Position numbers and translations under genes: made by a program
Source: Janthinobacterium sp. 64
GTDB lineage: Bacteria; Pseudomonadota; Gammaproteobacteria; Burkholderiales; Burkholderiaceae_D
Direction: 5' to 3'
NCBI RefSeq assembly: GCF_002813325.1
Contig: NZ_PHUG01000001.1
Span: 4,898,001 to 4,962,000, forward strand
Length of the DNA: 64,000 nt
Shown here: piece after piece, positions 1 through 9,900 of the stretch
Numbering within the stretch: position 1 is the first letter of the stretch
Layout: each line of letters starts with the position of its first letter
The notes under the pieces: generated by a model
What the model was told of the DNA's origin: nothing
The model's database searches: none
What the model saw: only the letters and a program-made list of their open reading frames with translations

Positions 1-1329
1 ATGCCGGGCGCGTCCGGCCTGGAATTGCTGCAGACGGTCAAGTCGCGCTTTCCCGGCTTGCCTGTCATCATCATCACGGCCTTTTCCGACCTCGATTCGG
101 CCGTCGCGGCCTTCCAGGGCGGCGCCTTCGAATACCTGGCCAAGCCGTTTGACATCGACAAGGCTGTCGAGCTGATCCGCCGCGCGCTGGAAGAAAGCCT
201 GCGCGAGACGAGCGTCGAATCGGGCCCGTCGGAAACGCCGGAAATCCTCGGCCAGGCGCCCGCCATGCAGGAAGTGTTCCGCGCCATCGGCCGGCTGTCG
301 CAATCGAATGTCACCGTGCTGATCACGGGCGAATCCGGTTCCGGCAAGGAACTCGTGGCGCGCGCGCTGCACAAGCACAGTCCGCGCGCGGCGCAGCCCT
401 TCATTGCCCTCAATACGGCGGCGATCCCGAAGGATTTGCTCGAGTCCGAACTGTTCGGCCATGAACGCGGGGCGTTTACGGGCGCGCAGACGACGCGCCG
501 GGGCCGCTTCGAGCAAGCCGAGAACGGCACCCTGTTCCTCGATGAAATAGGCGACATGCCGTTCGACTTGCAGACGCGCTTGCTGCGCGTATTGTCCGAC
601 GGCCATTTCTACCGCGTCGGCGGCCATCAGCCGATGAAGGCCAACGTGCGCGTCATTACGGCCACGCACCAGAACCTGGAGCAGCGCGTGCGCGACGGCC
701 TGTTCCGCGAAGACTTGTATCACCGCCTGAACGTGATCCGGCTGCGCCTGCCCAGTTTGCGGGAGCGGCGCGAGGATATCCCCATCCTGGTGCGCCACTT
801 TCTGGTGCAAAGCGCGCGCCAGCTGGGCGTGGAAGCCAAGCGCATGAGCGAGCCGACCATGCAATTTCTCAGCGGCCTCGATTTGCCCGGCAATGTGCGC
901 CAGCTGGAAAACCTGTGCAACTGGATCACCGTGATGGCGCCGGGCCAGACGGTGGAAATCAAGGACTTGCCGCTGGAATTGACGCAGGGGCAGGGCGATG
1001 GCGTGGCCACTGCGGCGGCGGCCGAGGCTGCACCGGCGGGCGTTGCCCATGCGCACGGCGGCCAGGTCTTCGAAGCGGCAGCGCCCGTCAATGGCGCGCC
1101 GCCGGGCTGGATCGGTTTACTGGAATTGCAGGCGGCCGGCATGCTGGGCGCGGGGCAGCAGGAAGTCATGGCCGTGCTGGGACGGCAATTCGAGTCGGCC
1201 CTGATCAAGACGGCGCTCAGGCATACGCACGGGCGCAAGAACGACGCCGCCGTGCGCCTGGGCATCGGCCGCAACACCATCACGCGCAAGATCTCCGAAC
1301 TGGGCATCGACGGCGCCAAGGACGATTGA
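1..1329 (+). CDS. ntrC: Nitrogen regulation response regulator NtrC (5'-truncated by window edge)
   Basis: This is a sigma-54 enhancer-binding activator of nitrogen-assimilation genes, normally phosphorylated by NtrB. The visible 442 residues begin just after the expected phospho-acceptor Asp: the first residues MPGASGLELL align with the family stretch that follows it, so about 56 residues lie outside the window and the ATG at base 1 is not the real start. The receiver ends with the conserved Lys-Pro-Phe-Asp segment. The AAA+ domain carries Walker A GESGSGKE (visible residues 110-117) and the sigma-54 contact loop GAFTGA (157-162). A Fis-type helix-turn-helix closes the protein, around HTHGRKNDAAVRLGIGRNTI. 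Between these lies an Ala/Gly-rich linker of about 60 residues. The near-colinear match to enterobacterial NtrC separates it from other NtrC-family regulators. ntrB would be expected upstream. Confidence 0.95.
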   Translation: MPGASGLELLQTVKSRFPGLPVIIITAFSDLDSAVAAFQGGAFEYLAKPFDIDKAVELIRRALEESLRETSVESGPSETPEILGQAPAMQEVFRAIGRLSQSNVTVLITGESGSGKELVARALHKHSPRAAQPFIALNTAAIPKDLLESELFGHERGAFTGAQTTRRGRFEQAENGTLFLDEIGDMPFDLQTRLLRVLSDGHFYRVGGHQPMKANVRVITATHQNLEQRVRDGLFREDLYHRLNVIRLRLPSLRERREDIPILVRHFLVQSARQLGVEAKRMSEPTMQFLSGLDLPGNVRQLENLCNWITVMAPGQTVEIKDLPLELTQGQGDGVATAAAAEAAPAGVAHAHGGQVFEAAAPVNGAPPGWIGLLELQAAGMLGAGQQEVMAVLGRQFESALIKTALRHTHGRKNDAAVRLGIGRNTITRKISELGIDGAKDD

Positions 1330-1471
1330 TCTATCTTCCGGATGGGACGTCTGTCCCGTCCGCGTTCCCTCCCGGCGTTTCTTGCACGCCACAACACCCA
1401 CAGCAGGCGATAAGGTAAGCTGGCGCCTGCCGGACTGTTTCGTCCGGTCTTAACTTTCATTGTGGAACTGT

Positions 1472-2437
1472 ATGCTGATTAACTGCGTGGCCTATCAGGA
1501 TGGCAAAAAACTGGCCGACTTGCCGATTGACGATATCAGCGATTACGTCGAGCGCCCCGATTGCTTCGTCTGGGTGGCCCTGCTCGACGCCACGCCGGTC
1601 GAGTTGAAACAGATGCAGCACGAGTTTTGCCTGCATGAACTGGCCGTCGAGGATGCGCAGCGGGGCCACCAGCGTCCGAAGATCGAGGAATATGGCGATT
1701 CCCTGTTTGCCGTCGTGAAAACCGTGGAAATGGTCGAGAACGAACTGGTGCTGGGCGAAGTCGACATTTTTGTCGGCGCCAATTACGTGCTCTCGTCGCG
1801 CAGCAACAGCTCGCAAGGTTTTCTCGGCGTGCGCGCACGCGCCGAGCGCGAACCGCACCTGCTGCGCCAGGGCTCGGCCTTCGTGCTGTACGCGCTGATG
1901 GACGCCGTCGTCGACCGATACTTTCCCGTGCTCGACGCACTGGAATCGGAGCTGGAACTGATCGAGGACCGCATCTTCGACCGTGGCACCGAGCGCGACA
2001 ATATCGAACGGCTGTATCAATTGAAACGCAAGGTCATGGTCTTGCGCCACGTGGTGGCGCCCCTGATGGAGGCGGTGGGCAAGCTGCACGGCGGGCGGGT
2101 GCCGCCGCTGTGCCACGATACCCAGGAGTATTTCCGCGACGTGCACGACCACCTGGCGCGCATCAACGGCACGCTCGACACCATCCGCGACACCATCAGC
2201 ACGGCCATTCAGGTGAATCTGTCGATGGTGGCCATCGACGAGAGCGAAGTGAACAAGCAGTTGGCGGCCTGGGCGGCCATCTTCGCCGTATTTACCGCGT
2301 TTGCCGGCGTGTGGGGCATGAATTTCAAGTTCATGCCGGAGCTGGACTGGCAATACGGCTATCCCGTGGCCGTGGGACTGATGAGCTGCGTCTGCGGTTA
2401 TATGTATTACCTGTTCAAGCGTTCCGGCTGGCTGTAA
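1472..2437 (+). CDS. corA: CorA-family magnesium/metal ion channel
   Basis: A CorA-type divalent cation channel of the inner membrane, about 321 residues, a usual length for the family. The N-terminal two thirds is the soluble cytoplasmic funnel, with a long helical region around residues 150-250. Two C-terminal membrane helices follow, and the signature GMN selectivity motif lies at residues 282-284, directly after the first helix; the second helix ends in a short basic tail. The ATG at 1472 is preferred over the TTG four codons upstream because the family usually begins close to a sequence like MLINCVAY. It stands alone between ntrC and a histidine kinase gene. CorA relatives may carry Mg2+, Co2+, Ni2+ or Zn2+, so the ion cannot be fixed from sequence. 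Confidence 0.92.
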   Translation: MLINCVAYQDGKKLADLPIDDISDYVERPDCFVWVALLDATPVELKQMQHEFCLHELAVEDAQRGHQRPKIEEYGDSLFAVVKTVEMVENELVLGEVDIFVGANYVLSSRSNSSQGFLGVRARAEREPHLLRQGSAFVLYALMDAVVDRYFPVLDALESELELIEDRIFDRGTERDNIERLYQLKRKVMVLRHVVAPLMEAVGKLHGGRVPPLCHDTQEYFRDVHDHLARINGTLDTIRDTISTAIQVNLSMVAIDESEVNKQLAAWAAIFAVFTAFAGVWGMNFKFMPELDWQYGYPVAVGLMSCVCGYMYYLFKRSGWL

Positions 2438-2571
2438 AAAATTCCTGCGTATCTGTATTATTGAACAATAGTCAGGGGTACAATCGCGGCAGGTCCGCTG
2501 GGGCGGGTCATGGCTGAGAATTGCCGCGCCGGCAGCTGTGTTGGCGCTTGCGGTGCCGTGCAGGAGCATTC

Positions 2572-3945
2572 ATGAGTATTCCGTTGTTCGATGTGAATTC
2601 GCAAGAACCCCTGTTCGATCCCGAGCAGCGGCGCACCCTGGCGGAGGCGGCCCTGCGCTCGATTACGGCCTCGACGGCGCACGCCCGTGGCGACGACTTC
2701 CTGCGCATCCTTGTCAAGGACCTGGCCGAAGCGCTCGACGTGCACTATGTGATCGCCGGGCGCCTGGTACGCCTGGACGATGGCAGCGAAGGCATCCGCA
2801 CCCTGGCCCTGTGGGGCGGCGACGGCTACCAGCCGAATATCGAATACAGCCTGCAGCACACGCCTTGCCAGGACGTGACGTGCCAGAGCATGTGTTTTCA
2901 TGGCAGCGATATCCAGCGTCGCTTTCCATTCGATAGCCTGCTGGTCGACATGCGGGCGGAAAGCTATGTCGGCATGCCGCTGATCGATACCGATGGCAAG
3001 ACCCTGGGCATCCTGTCGGCCATCGACACGCGTCCCATCGATGAAAACAAGCGCTTGCTGGCCTTGCTGCTGCTGTCGATCTTTTCGGCCCGCGGCGCGG
3101 CCGAGCTGCAGCACCAGGAGCGCACCCAGCAGCTGGAAGAAATCGTGCGCGTGCGTACCGAATCGCTGCTGGCGGCGCAAGCGAACCTGATCGAGCAGGA
3201 ACAGATGGCGGCCCTCGGCTCGCTGGTGGCGGGTGTCTCGCATGAAGTCAACACGCCCATCGGCGTGGCGCTGACGGCAGCGTCGAGCATGGGCAGCTAT
3301 GCCGATCAGCTGGTGCAGCTGCTCGGTGGCGCCAAGGTCAGCCGCGCCGAACTGATCGACATTGCCGAATCCCTCAAAGGCGCAGCCGCCTTAATCGAGC
3401 GCAACCTGGCGCGCGCGGCTGACCTGATCGGCAATTTCAAGCAGCTGGCCGTGGACCAGGTCAGCGAATACGTGGCCGACCTGGCGCTGCACGATTATGT
3501 GCATGGCCTGGTGTCGGCGCACAGTCCGGAACTGCGCAAGGCGGCGCTGGGCGTGGAACTCGACATCGCGCCCGATTGCCAGGTGCGCCTGGCGGCCGGG
3601 AAATTGTCACAAATTCTCTCGAACCTCTTGATGAACAGCGCCCGCCACGGCTATCCGCAGGGTGGGCCGGGACGCATCACGATACGCGCGCGCATCGAGG
3701 CGGACGAAGATGACGCGGCCTTGCGCTGGCTGCTGCTGGAGTTTTCCGACGATGGCGTCGGCCTGGCGCCCGCCGTGCGCGAGCATATGTTTGAACCGTT
3801 CTTCACCACCAAGCGGGGCCAGGGCGGCTCCGGCCTGGGCATGCACATCGTCTACACCATCGTGCAGCAACTGGGCGGCCAGGTGTGCGCCATCGACTGC
3901 ACGCCCGGCTGTCATATACAGATCAGGCTGCCGCTGGCCTCCTGA
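2572..3945 (+). CDS. Soluble GAF-domain sensor histidine kinase
   Basis: A cytoplasmic two-component sensor kinase of 457 residues. A GAF-like sensory domain spans roughly residues 30-175 and is followed by a short coiled coil. The dimerisation/phospho-acceptor region is centred on His224 in the motif SHEVNTPIGVALT. The C-terminal ATPase domain shows an N box (NLLMNSARHG), a G1 box (DDGVGL), an F-box region (FEPFFTTK) and a G2 box (GSGLGMHIV). No signal peptide or membrane helix is visible, so the input is probably cytoplasmic. The start at 2572 is supported by an AGGAG-type ribosome binding site at 2562-2566. No response regulator lies next to it, so it is an orphan kinase and its partner is unknown. 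The H box is of the HEVNTP type rather than the common HELRTP. Confidence 0.9.
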   Translation: MSIPLFDVNSQEPLFDPEQRRTLAEAALRSITASTAHARGDDFLRILVKDLAEALDVHYVIAGRLVRLDDGSEGIRTLALWGGDGYQPNIEYSLQHTPCQDVTCQSMCFHGSDIQRRFPFDSLLVDMRAESYVGMPLIDTDGKTLGILSAIDTRPIDENKRLLALLLLSIFSARGAAELQHQERTQQLEEIVRVRTESLLAAQANLIEQEQMAALGSLVAGVSHEVNTPIGVALTAASSMGSYADQLVQLLGGAKVSRAELIDIAESLKGAAALIERNLARAADLIGNFKQLAVDQVSEYVADLALHDYVHGLVSAHSPELRKAALGVELDIAPDCQVRLAAGKLSQILSNLLMNSARHGYPQGGPGRITIRARIEADEDDAALRWLLLEFSDDGVGLAPAVREHMFEPFFTTKRGQGGSGLGMHIVYTIVQQLGGQVCAIDCTPGCHIQIRLPLAS

Positions 3946-3960
3946 TCTGCTGTACCGGCT

Positions 3961-5589
3961 TCAGGCGGCTGCCATCGACAGCGCCACCGCCTCTGCCACC
4001 TTGATGCCATCGACGGCCGCCGACAGGATGCCGCCCGCATAGCCGGCGCCTTCGCCGGCGGGGAACAGGCCCCGCGTGTTCAGGCTTTGCAGGTTGTCGT
4101 CGCGGCGCTTGATGCGGATCGGCGATGAAGTGCGCGTTTCCACGCCCGTCAGCACGGCGTCGGCCTTGTAGTAGCCCTTGATTTGCTTGTTGAATGCCGG
4201 GAACGCTTCACGCATGGCCGTGATCGCGTACTCGGGCAGGGCCGGTGCCAGGTCCGTCAGGTGCACGGCCGGCTTGTACGACGGCACCACGCTGCCGAAC
4301 TCCGTCGAGGCGCGGCCAGCGACGAAGTCGCCGACCAGTTGGCCAGGCGCATCGTAGTTGCCGCCACCGAGGGCGAACGCGCGCTCTTCCAGGTCGCGCT
4401 GCAGGGCGATGCCGGCCAGCGGGTCGCCCGGATAGTCGGCTGGCGTGATGCCGACGACGATGGCACTGTTGGCGTTGCGCTCGTTGCGCGAATACTGGCT
4501 CATGCCGTTCGTCACCAGGCGGCCTGGTTCCGAGGCGGCCGCCACTACCGTGCCGCCGGGGCACATGCAGAAGCTGTAGACGGAGCGGCCATTGCTGGCG
4601 TGGTGCACCAGCTTGTAATCGGCCGCACCCAGAATCGGGTGGCCGGCGCTGGGGCCAAAGCGGCAGCTGTCGATCAAGGATTGCGGGTGTTCTACGCGGA
4701 AACCGATCGAGAACGGCTTGGCTTCGATGTACACGCCGCGGCGGTGCAGCATCTCGAAGGTGTCGCGTGCGCTGTGGCCGATGGCCAGCACGACGTGGTT
4801 GCTGGCGATGGTTTCGCCATTGTCCAGCACCACGCCGCGCACCTGGCCGCCGTCGGCGCCCGGCACGATGTCGAGATCGACCACTTTGCTGCTGAAGCGG
4901 TATTCGCCGCCCAGCCGTTCGATATTGGCGCGCATTTCTTCCACCATCTTGACCAGGCGGAAAGTGCCGATGTGCGGCTTGCTCACATACATGATTTCTT
5001 CGGGCGCGCCGGCCTTGACGAATTCCGTCAGGACCTTGCGGCCGTAATGCTTGGGATCCTTGATCTGGCTGTACAGCTTGCCATCGGAAAAGGTGCCAGC
5101 GCCGCCTTCGCCGAACTGCACGTTCGATTCCGGGTTCAGTTCGCGCTTGCGCCAGAAGCCGAAGGTGTCGACCGTGCGTTCGCGCACCTGCTTGCCGCGT
5201 TCCAGGATGAGGGGGCGCAAGCCCATCTGTGCCAGGATCAGCGCCACGAACAGGCCGCATGGTCCCGTGCCGATGACGATGGGGCGCGCTTCATGCGTGT
5301 GGCCGGCCAGCTGTTCGCCGCCGGCGACGAATTTATAGTCGGTATCGGGCGCGGGCATCAGGTGGATATCGTGGCCCAGGCGCGCCAGCACGGCCGCTTC
5401 ATTCTTGACGTCCACATGCAGCGAATAAATCAACACCACGGCGCTGCGCTTGCGGGCGTCATAGCTGCGCTTGAAGACGGTATAGCCGAGCAGGTCGGTG
5501 GCAGCGATGCCGAGGCGGGTCAGGATGGCGGCAGGCAGTGCTGCGTCGTCGTGTTCGAGGGGGAGTTTTACTTCGTTGAGTCGCAACAT
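3961..5589 (-). CDS. FAD-dependent dehydrogenase (COG2509-type NAD(P)/FAD oxidoreductase)
   Basis: A 542-residue flavoprotein of an uncharacterised dehydrogenase family. A small N-terminal alpha/beta domain (about residues 1-95) precedes a dinucleotide-binding Rossmann fold, with the FAD fingerprint VIGTGPCGLFVALILA near residue 105 and the closing acid in LILERG. Further family marks are NVQFGEGGAGTFSDGKL and a C-terminal FAD-binding stretch with GLFPAGEGAGYAGGI. The substrate of this family is not established, and nothing nearby indicates one: the gene is convergent with the histidine kinase gene, 15 bases away, and divergent from the Sel1-repeat gene. The roughly 240 bases upstream hold promoters for both directions but no element that could be named. 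The family is clear; the function is open. Confidence 0.85.
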   Translation of the reverse strand: MLRLNEVKLPLEHDDAALPAAILTRLGIAATDLLGYTVFKRSYDARKRSAVVLIYSLHVDVKNEAAVLARLGHDIHLMPAPDTDYKFVAGGEQLAGHTHEARPIVIGTGPCGLFVALILAQMGLRPLILERGKQVRERTVDTFGFWRKRELNPESNVQFGEGGAGTFSDGKLYSQIKDPKHYGRKVLTEFVKAGAPEEIMYVSKPHIGTFRLVKMVEEMRANIERLGGEYRFSSKVVDLDIVPGADGGQVRGVVLDNGETIASNHVVLAIGHSARDTFEMLHRRGVYIEAKPFSIGFRVEHPQSLIDSCRFGPSAGHPILGAADYKLVHHASNGRSVYSFCMCPGGTVVAAASEPGRLVTNGMSQYSRNERNANSAIVVGITPADYPGDPLAGIALQRDLEERAFALGGGNYDAPGQLVGDFVAGRASTEFGSVVPSYKPAVHLTDLAPALPEYAITAMREAFPAFNKQIKGYYKADAVLTGVETRTSSPIRIKRRDDNLQSLNTRGLFPAGEGAGYAGGILSAAVDGIKVAEAVALSMAAA

Positions 5590-5828
5590 GGTGTGTATTT
5601 TTAAAAATTGCAGGGCTCCGTATCTAGCGGAGAGTCTGTGAGGCGCCGTGCACGGCAGCGTCAGGGCGCTATTTTACCCGCATCGACCGGGCGTGGCGGG
5701 TTGCCGCAGCGGGTGTGGTATTTGGTGATAATTCACAATGGGAAATGTGTCAACATTGCGTTCGGCCTCGGGTATCTCGCCCGGCTCGTGCTGACGGCCC
5801 CATTCCCCCGACCTGACTGGATGAAACA

Positions 5829-6635
5829 ATGAAGACACTCCCCCTGGCGTTTCTGCTGTACGTCGCCTGCGCCCCGGCCGCCGCTGCCGACCTGGCCGAG
5901 GCGCAAAAATTGTGGGACAACAAGGAATTCGCGCGCGCCTTCCAGGATTTCAGCGAGCTGGCCGGCACTGGCAACAGCGCCGCGCAACTGCAGTTGGGCG
6001 AAATGTACGGCTTCGGCGAAGGTACGGCTGAGGACGTTGGCAAGGCAGCCTACTGGCTCGGTAAGGCCGCCGCCGCTGGCAATCCGGAGGCGCCGCAGTT
6101 ACTGGCCTTGGTGCAGGAGCGCGCCGCGCGCAAGACCGAGATCGCCTACTACGTGGCGCACTTCGACGGTGCCGCCGTGGCCTATGCCAGGTACGCTTGC
6201 GGGCGTCCGGCGTTCCCGGCCGTGTCGACGAATAACGCCGACATCGGGGCCGTCAACGCCGCCGTGCGCGCCTGGCACGATTGCTACGGCCGCTTCGTGG
6301 ACGGCTTGAACGACGCCATGCCCGTCACCAAGACCATTCCGCCCGGCCTGCTCAAGCTGATGAGCAACGCGGAGTTCGTCAGCGCAGGAGCGCTCATCAG
6401 CGCGACCTACACCCGCATTGGCGCCGATGCCCAGCGCGTGGCCGAGCAGATCCTCGCAGAGAGCGAGGCGTGGAAGGAGGCCACGAACGCCTACGTAACC
6501 AAGAGCAACCAACAATTGCAAGCCAAGCTGGAAGCGGACGCGCTGCTGTACCAGCGCAACCAGCGCGAACTGGAGGAGGGTAGGCAAGCCAGCACGGCCA
6601 GGGAGAACGCAATGAAAAAAGTCCCTGCGAAGTAG
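5829..6635 (+). CDS. Secreted Sel1-repeat (TPR-like) protein
   Basis: A 268-residue protein with a clear N-terminal signal peptide (about residues 1-20, ending in an Ala-rich AAAAD cleavage region), so it should act in the periplasm. Residues 20-90 form one or two Sel1-like helical repeats, recognisable from the pattern AAQLQLGEMYGFGEG followed by AAYWLGKAAAAGNPEA. The remainder has a few conserved-looking Cys and Trp residues (YACGRPAF, WHDCYGRF) and ends in a charged, probably coiled-coil tail. Sel1 repeats usually bind proteins, but no partner is evident. It is a single gene, followed by 358 bases of AT-richer DNA. I do not recognise the C-terminal half. Confidence 0.7.
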   Translation: MKTLPLAFLLYVACAPAAAADLAEAQKLWDNKEFARAFQDFSELAGTGNSAAQLQLGEMYGFGEGTAEDVGKAAYWLGKAAAAGNPEAPQLLALVQERAARKTEIAYYVAHFDGAAVAYARYACGRPAFPAVSTNNADIGAVNAAVRAWHDCYGRFVDGLNDAMPVTKTIPPGLLKLMSNAEFVSAGALISATYTRIGADAQRVAEQILAESEAWKEATNAYVTKSNQQLQAKLEADALLYQRNQRELEEGRQASTARENAMKKVPAK

Positions 6636-6993
6636 GAATCGGTTTCAGTGTCGCCGAATGTCCGCGCTGCTTTTTTTAAATTGACAGTGGATAATTTTTC
6701 GCACCTCTGCACCACATTGGTGAAATCAGTAAATCATATGGCTTGTTGGCGGCCTATCTGTTGTTTCTTTGCATTACGATTGTCGTATTGTTGACAGTGA
6801 TTGTTTGCTCATGTTTCTATGAACGTCTGGTCGGATGTTTTTTCTGTATCGAATCTGATCGGCGGGCCAGCTCACCGGCGGCCAGGAAGGAAATTGAGAC
6901 ATCCTTTACCGACGTGTTGTGCGACGTGATTGTGAGTACACAAACTTAGCCAAGCTTATCTATCAGAGAAGCGCAAAAAAAATAGGAAATCAC
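6636..6993. other. Intergenic leader region upstream of an Oar-like receptor gene
   Basis: This stretch is more AT-rich than its neighbours. TTGACA-like hexamers occur at 6681 and 6791, but neither has a convincing -10 element at the right distance. An open frame at 6743-6949 with a hydrophobic start lacks a ribosome binding site and resembles no known family, so it is not called a gene. The region probably holds the receptor promoter and a long untranslated leader. Confidence 0.4.
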
Positions 6994-9900
6994 ATGTTGA
7001 GAAAAACAGTATTGGTACGCGCCCTGTCAATCGCGTTTAGCGCTGCGGCGCTGAGCGTCGCAGTAACGCCTGCAGCGATAGCTCAGTCGAACGCGGCTGG
7101 GTCGATTTTTGGCCGCGTTGACTCGCCGGCCGGCGCTACCGTCGTCCTGCTGAACACGGACACGGGCGCGAAGCGCTCGGTGACGCCAGACGCTGCCGGG
7201 CGCTACACGGCCAGCGGCATGGCCCCGGGTCACTACAAGATTGACCTGATGCGCGATGGCGCGGTCGTTTCCTCCACCGAAACCGACGTCATCGTTGGCC
7301 AAGGCGTGGACGCATCGTTCGCTGCTGCCGCCACCGCCGTGCAAGCGGTCCAAGTGACGGGCCGGCGCAGCCGGATCGACGTTTCCAGTTCGAACAATGG
7401 CGCCACCTTCACTGCCAAGGAATTGGCCAAGCTGCCGATCGCCCAGACGGTTGACGCCATCATCCAACTGGCACCGAACACCACCCGCGCCGACTCCCGT
7501 TACGCTGCTGGTGCCTCCTTCGGCGGCGGTGGCGCGTCCGAAAACGCGTACTACATCAACGGTTTTCCGACCACCAATCCGCTGACCCAACTGGGCGCTT
7601 CGGAACTGCCCTTCGGCGCGATTGCCCAGGCGCAGATCCTGACCGGCGGCTTCGGTGCCGAGTTCGGCCGTTCGGTCGGCGGCGTCGTCAACGTCACCAC
7701 CAAGAGCGGAACCAACAACTGGGAATTTGGCGCCAGCGCCAGCATCACGCCGAACAGCTTGCGCTCGAAGCAAAAGGATAGTTATTATCCGGTCACCGGC
7801 GCGGCCGAAAACAAGGCCACCGACGGCACCCTGTTCCGGAAAAACTCGACGAATAGCCAGACCGAGAAGAGCTACGGCGCCTATCTGGGCGGTCCGATCA
7901 TCAAGGACAAGCTGTTCATGTTCTTGGCCATAGAAGCGAAGAAGAACGACAAGGAAAACACCAACGCGGACAGCTCTGCGGTAGGCACCCGCACCTCGCC
8001 AGCGAACGGTTCGACGGGCTGGGAATCGCGCCAGGACACGGTGGACCGTTATTTGGCCAAGTTCGACTGGAACGTGACCGATAACCATCGTCTCGAATTG
8101 ACGTTGATGGGCGACACAGGCAAGGAAGACCGTCAATTGTCCGGCTACGACTACGCCAACGGCCAGCGCGGCCCCATGACCGCGTCGCAGCACTACAAGA
8201 ACAACTCGGCCTATGGCCCGTCGGTGGGCGCGGAGACGCAAATCCTCCGCTACACGGGTAATCTGACGGATGCGTTGACCGTCAACGCCCTGTTTGGACG
8301 CAGCAAGACGCCCAGCAGCAACCGCTACGACCAGGTCGGCTCTGCCCCTGTGGACAAGTTCCAGGTCATCGCCGACAGTAACGTCCGGGCGCCAGGCTTG
8401 AACTACTCCAGCCCGCAACTCTTGAGCGGCTCCGTCGCCAGTAACGATTCGACCAGCAAAATCACCTCGAATCGCCTGGATCTCGAATACAAGGTGGGTA
8501 GCCACACCCTGCGCGCAGGTCTGGACAACAACAAGCTGACTTCAAGCGACGTGGGTGACTACTACGGCGGTGGCGGTATTTGGCGCTACGCCAAGGCTAA
8601 AAGTGGCACGGCGAATGTCGCTTTGGGCCCTGTCACCACCACCACCACAGCCAATCCGAATGCCGGTGCGCTGGCGGCGCAAGGTTATTATGTCAGCAAG
8701 CGTTTGCAAAACAGCCTGACCGATGCCAAGTCCGAGCAAACTGCCCAGTATCTGGAAGACCGCTACCAAGTGACCAAGGATGTGCTGGTGACGGCAGGCC
8801 TGCGTAACGAAGGCTTTAAAAACGTCAACGGCGCCGGCGAAACATTCTTGGAAGTGAAAAGCATCATTTCTCCGCGTTTGTCTGCCGTATGGGACGTGCA
8901 TGGCGATGCTTCGCTCAAAGTGTTCGGTAGCGCCGGCCGCTACGCGTTGCAGATTCCGACCCATCTGGCCGTACGTGGCGGTAGCGCTTCGGTGCTGACG
9001 CGCCAAGGCTTCACCTACACAGGCACCGACCAGTATGGCCAACCGACCGGCTTGATTGCGATGGCGCCGGCCTATTCGGTCAACAATGAATTGGGCCAGC
9101 CGAAGGATCCGAAGACCGTAACGGCGACGGACATCAAGGCAACCTACCAGGACGAGATTACGCTGGGCTTTGAAAAAGCGTTTTCGCCTAGCCTGAATTT
9201 CGGCGCGAAAGTGACGTATCGCCAATTGAAGGCGACTATTGATGACTATTGCGACACGCGTTTGATCGACGCCTACGCCGTGGACCATAAAATCAATACG
9301 GACAACTACGCCGGCTTCACCTGCGCGTCGTTCAATCCTGGTAAGGACAATACCTTCCTGGTCGATTACGCCGGTACCCGCTCGAACTACACGGTGGTCA
9401 GCCTGACCAAGCAACAACTTGGTTTCGATGACGCGAAGCGCACCTACACGGCACTCGACCTGTTCGCTGAGCACCCATTCCGCAATGGTTGGTATGGCCG
9501 TGTCAACTACACCTGGTCGCGCAGCAAGGGCAATACCGAAGGACAGACCCGTTCGGACAACGCGCAAACCGACGTCGCCGCCACATCGACCTGGGATAAC
9601 CCGGAATTGATGGTCGGCGCGAACGGCTTGCTGCCGAACGACCGCGAACATCAGATCAAGGCATTCGGCTTCTACGAGTTTGCTACTGAATGGACCGTCG
9701 GTGCGAATGGCTTGCTTGCCTCGGGTCGTCCGAAGAATTGCTTCGGTTGGAATCCGAACGTGCCTGGCGAGGTGGACTATAGCTCGGTCTACTTCTACTG
9801 CGATAAGCCTGTTCCACGCGGTACCTCGGGCCGTCTGCCGTGGGACGTGCGCCTGGACATGAATCTGGCTTACCGTCCGCAACTGGTGAAGGGGCTGACC

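Noticed and set aside
6743..6949. A 68-codon frame with a hydrophobic N-terminus and several Cys upstream of the Oar-like receptor
   Set aside because: It begins at a TTG without a ribosome binding site, lies in AT-rich leader DNA, and resembles no family I know.
7027..8505. A 492-codon minus-strand frame opposite the Oar-like receptor gene
   Set aside because: No start signal, no recognisable domain, and complete overlap with a clear receptor gene.
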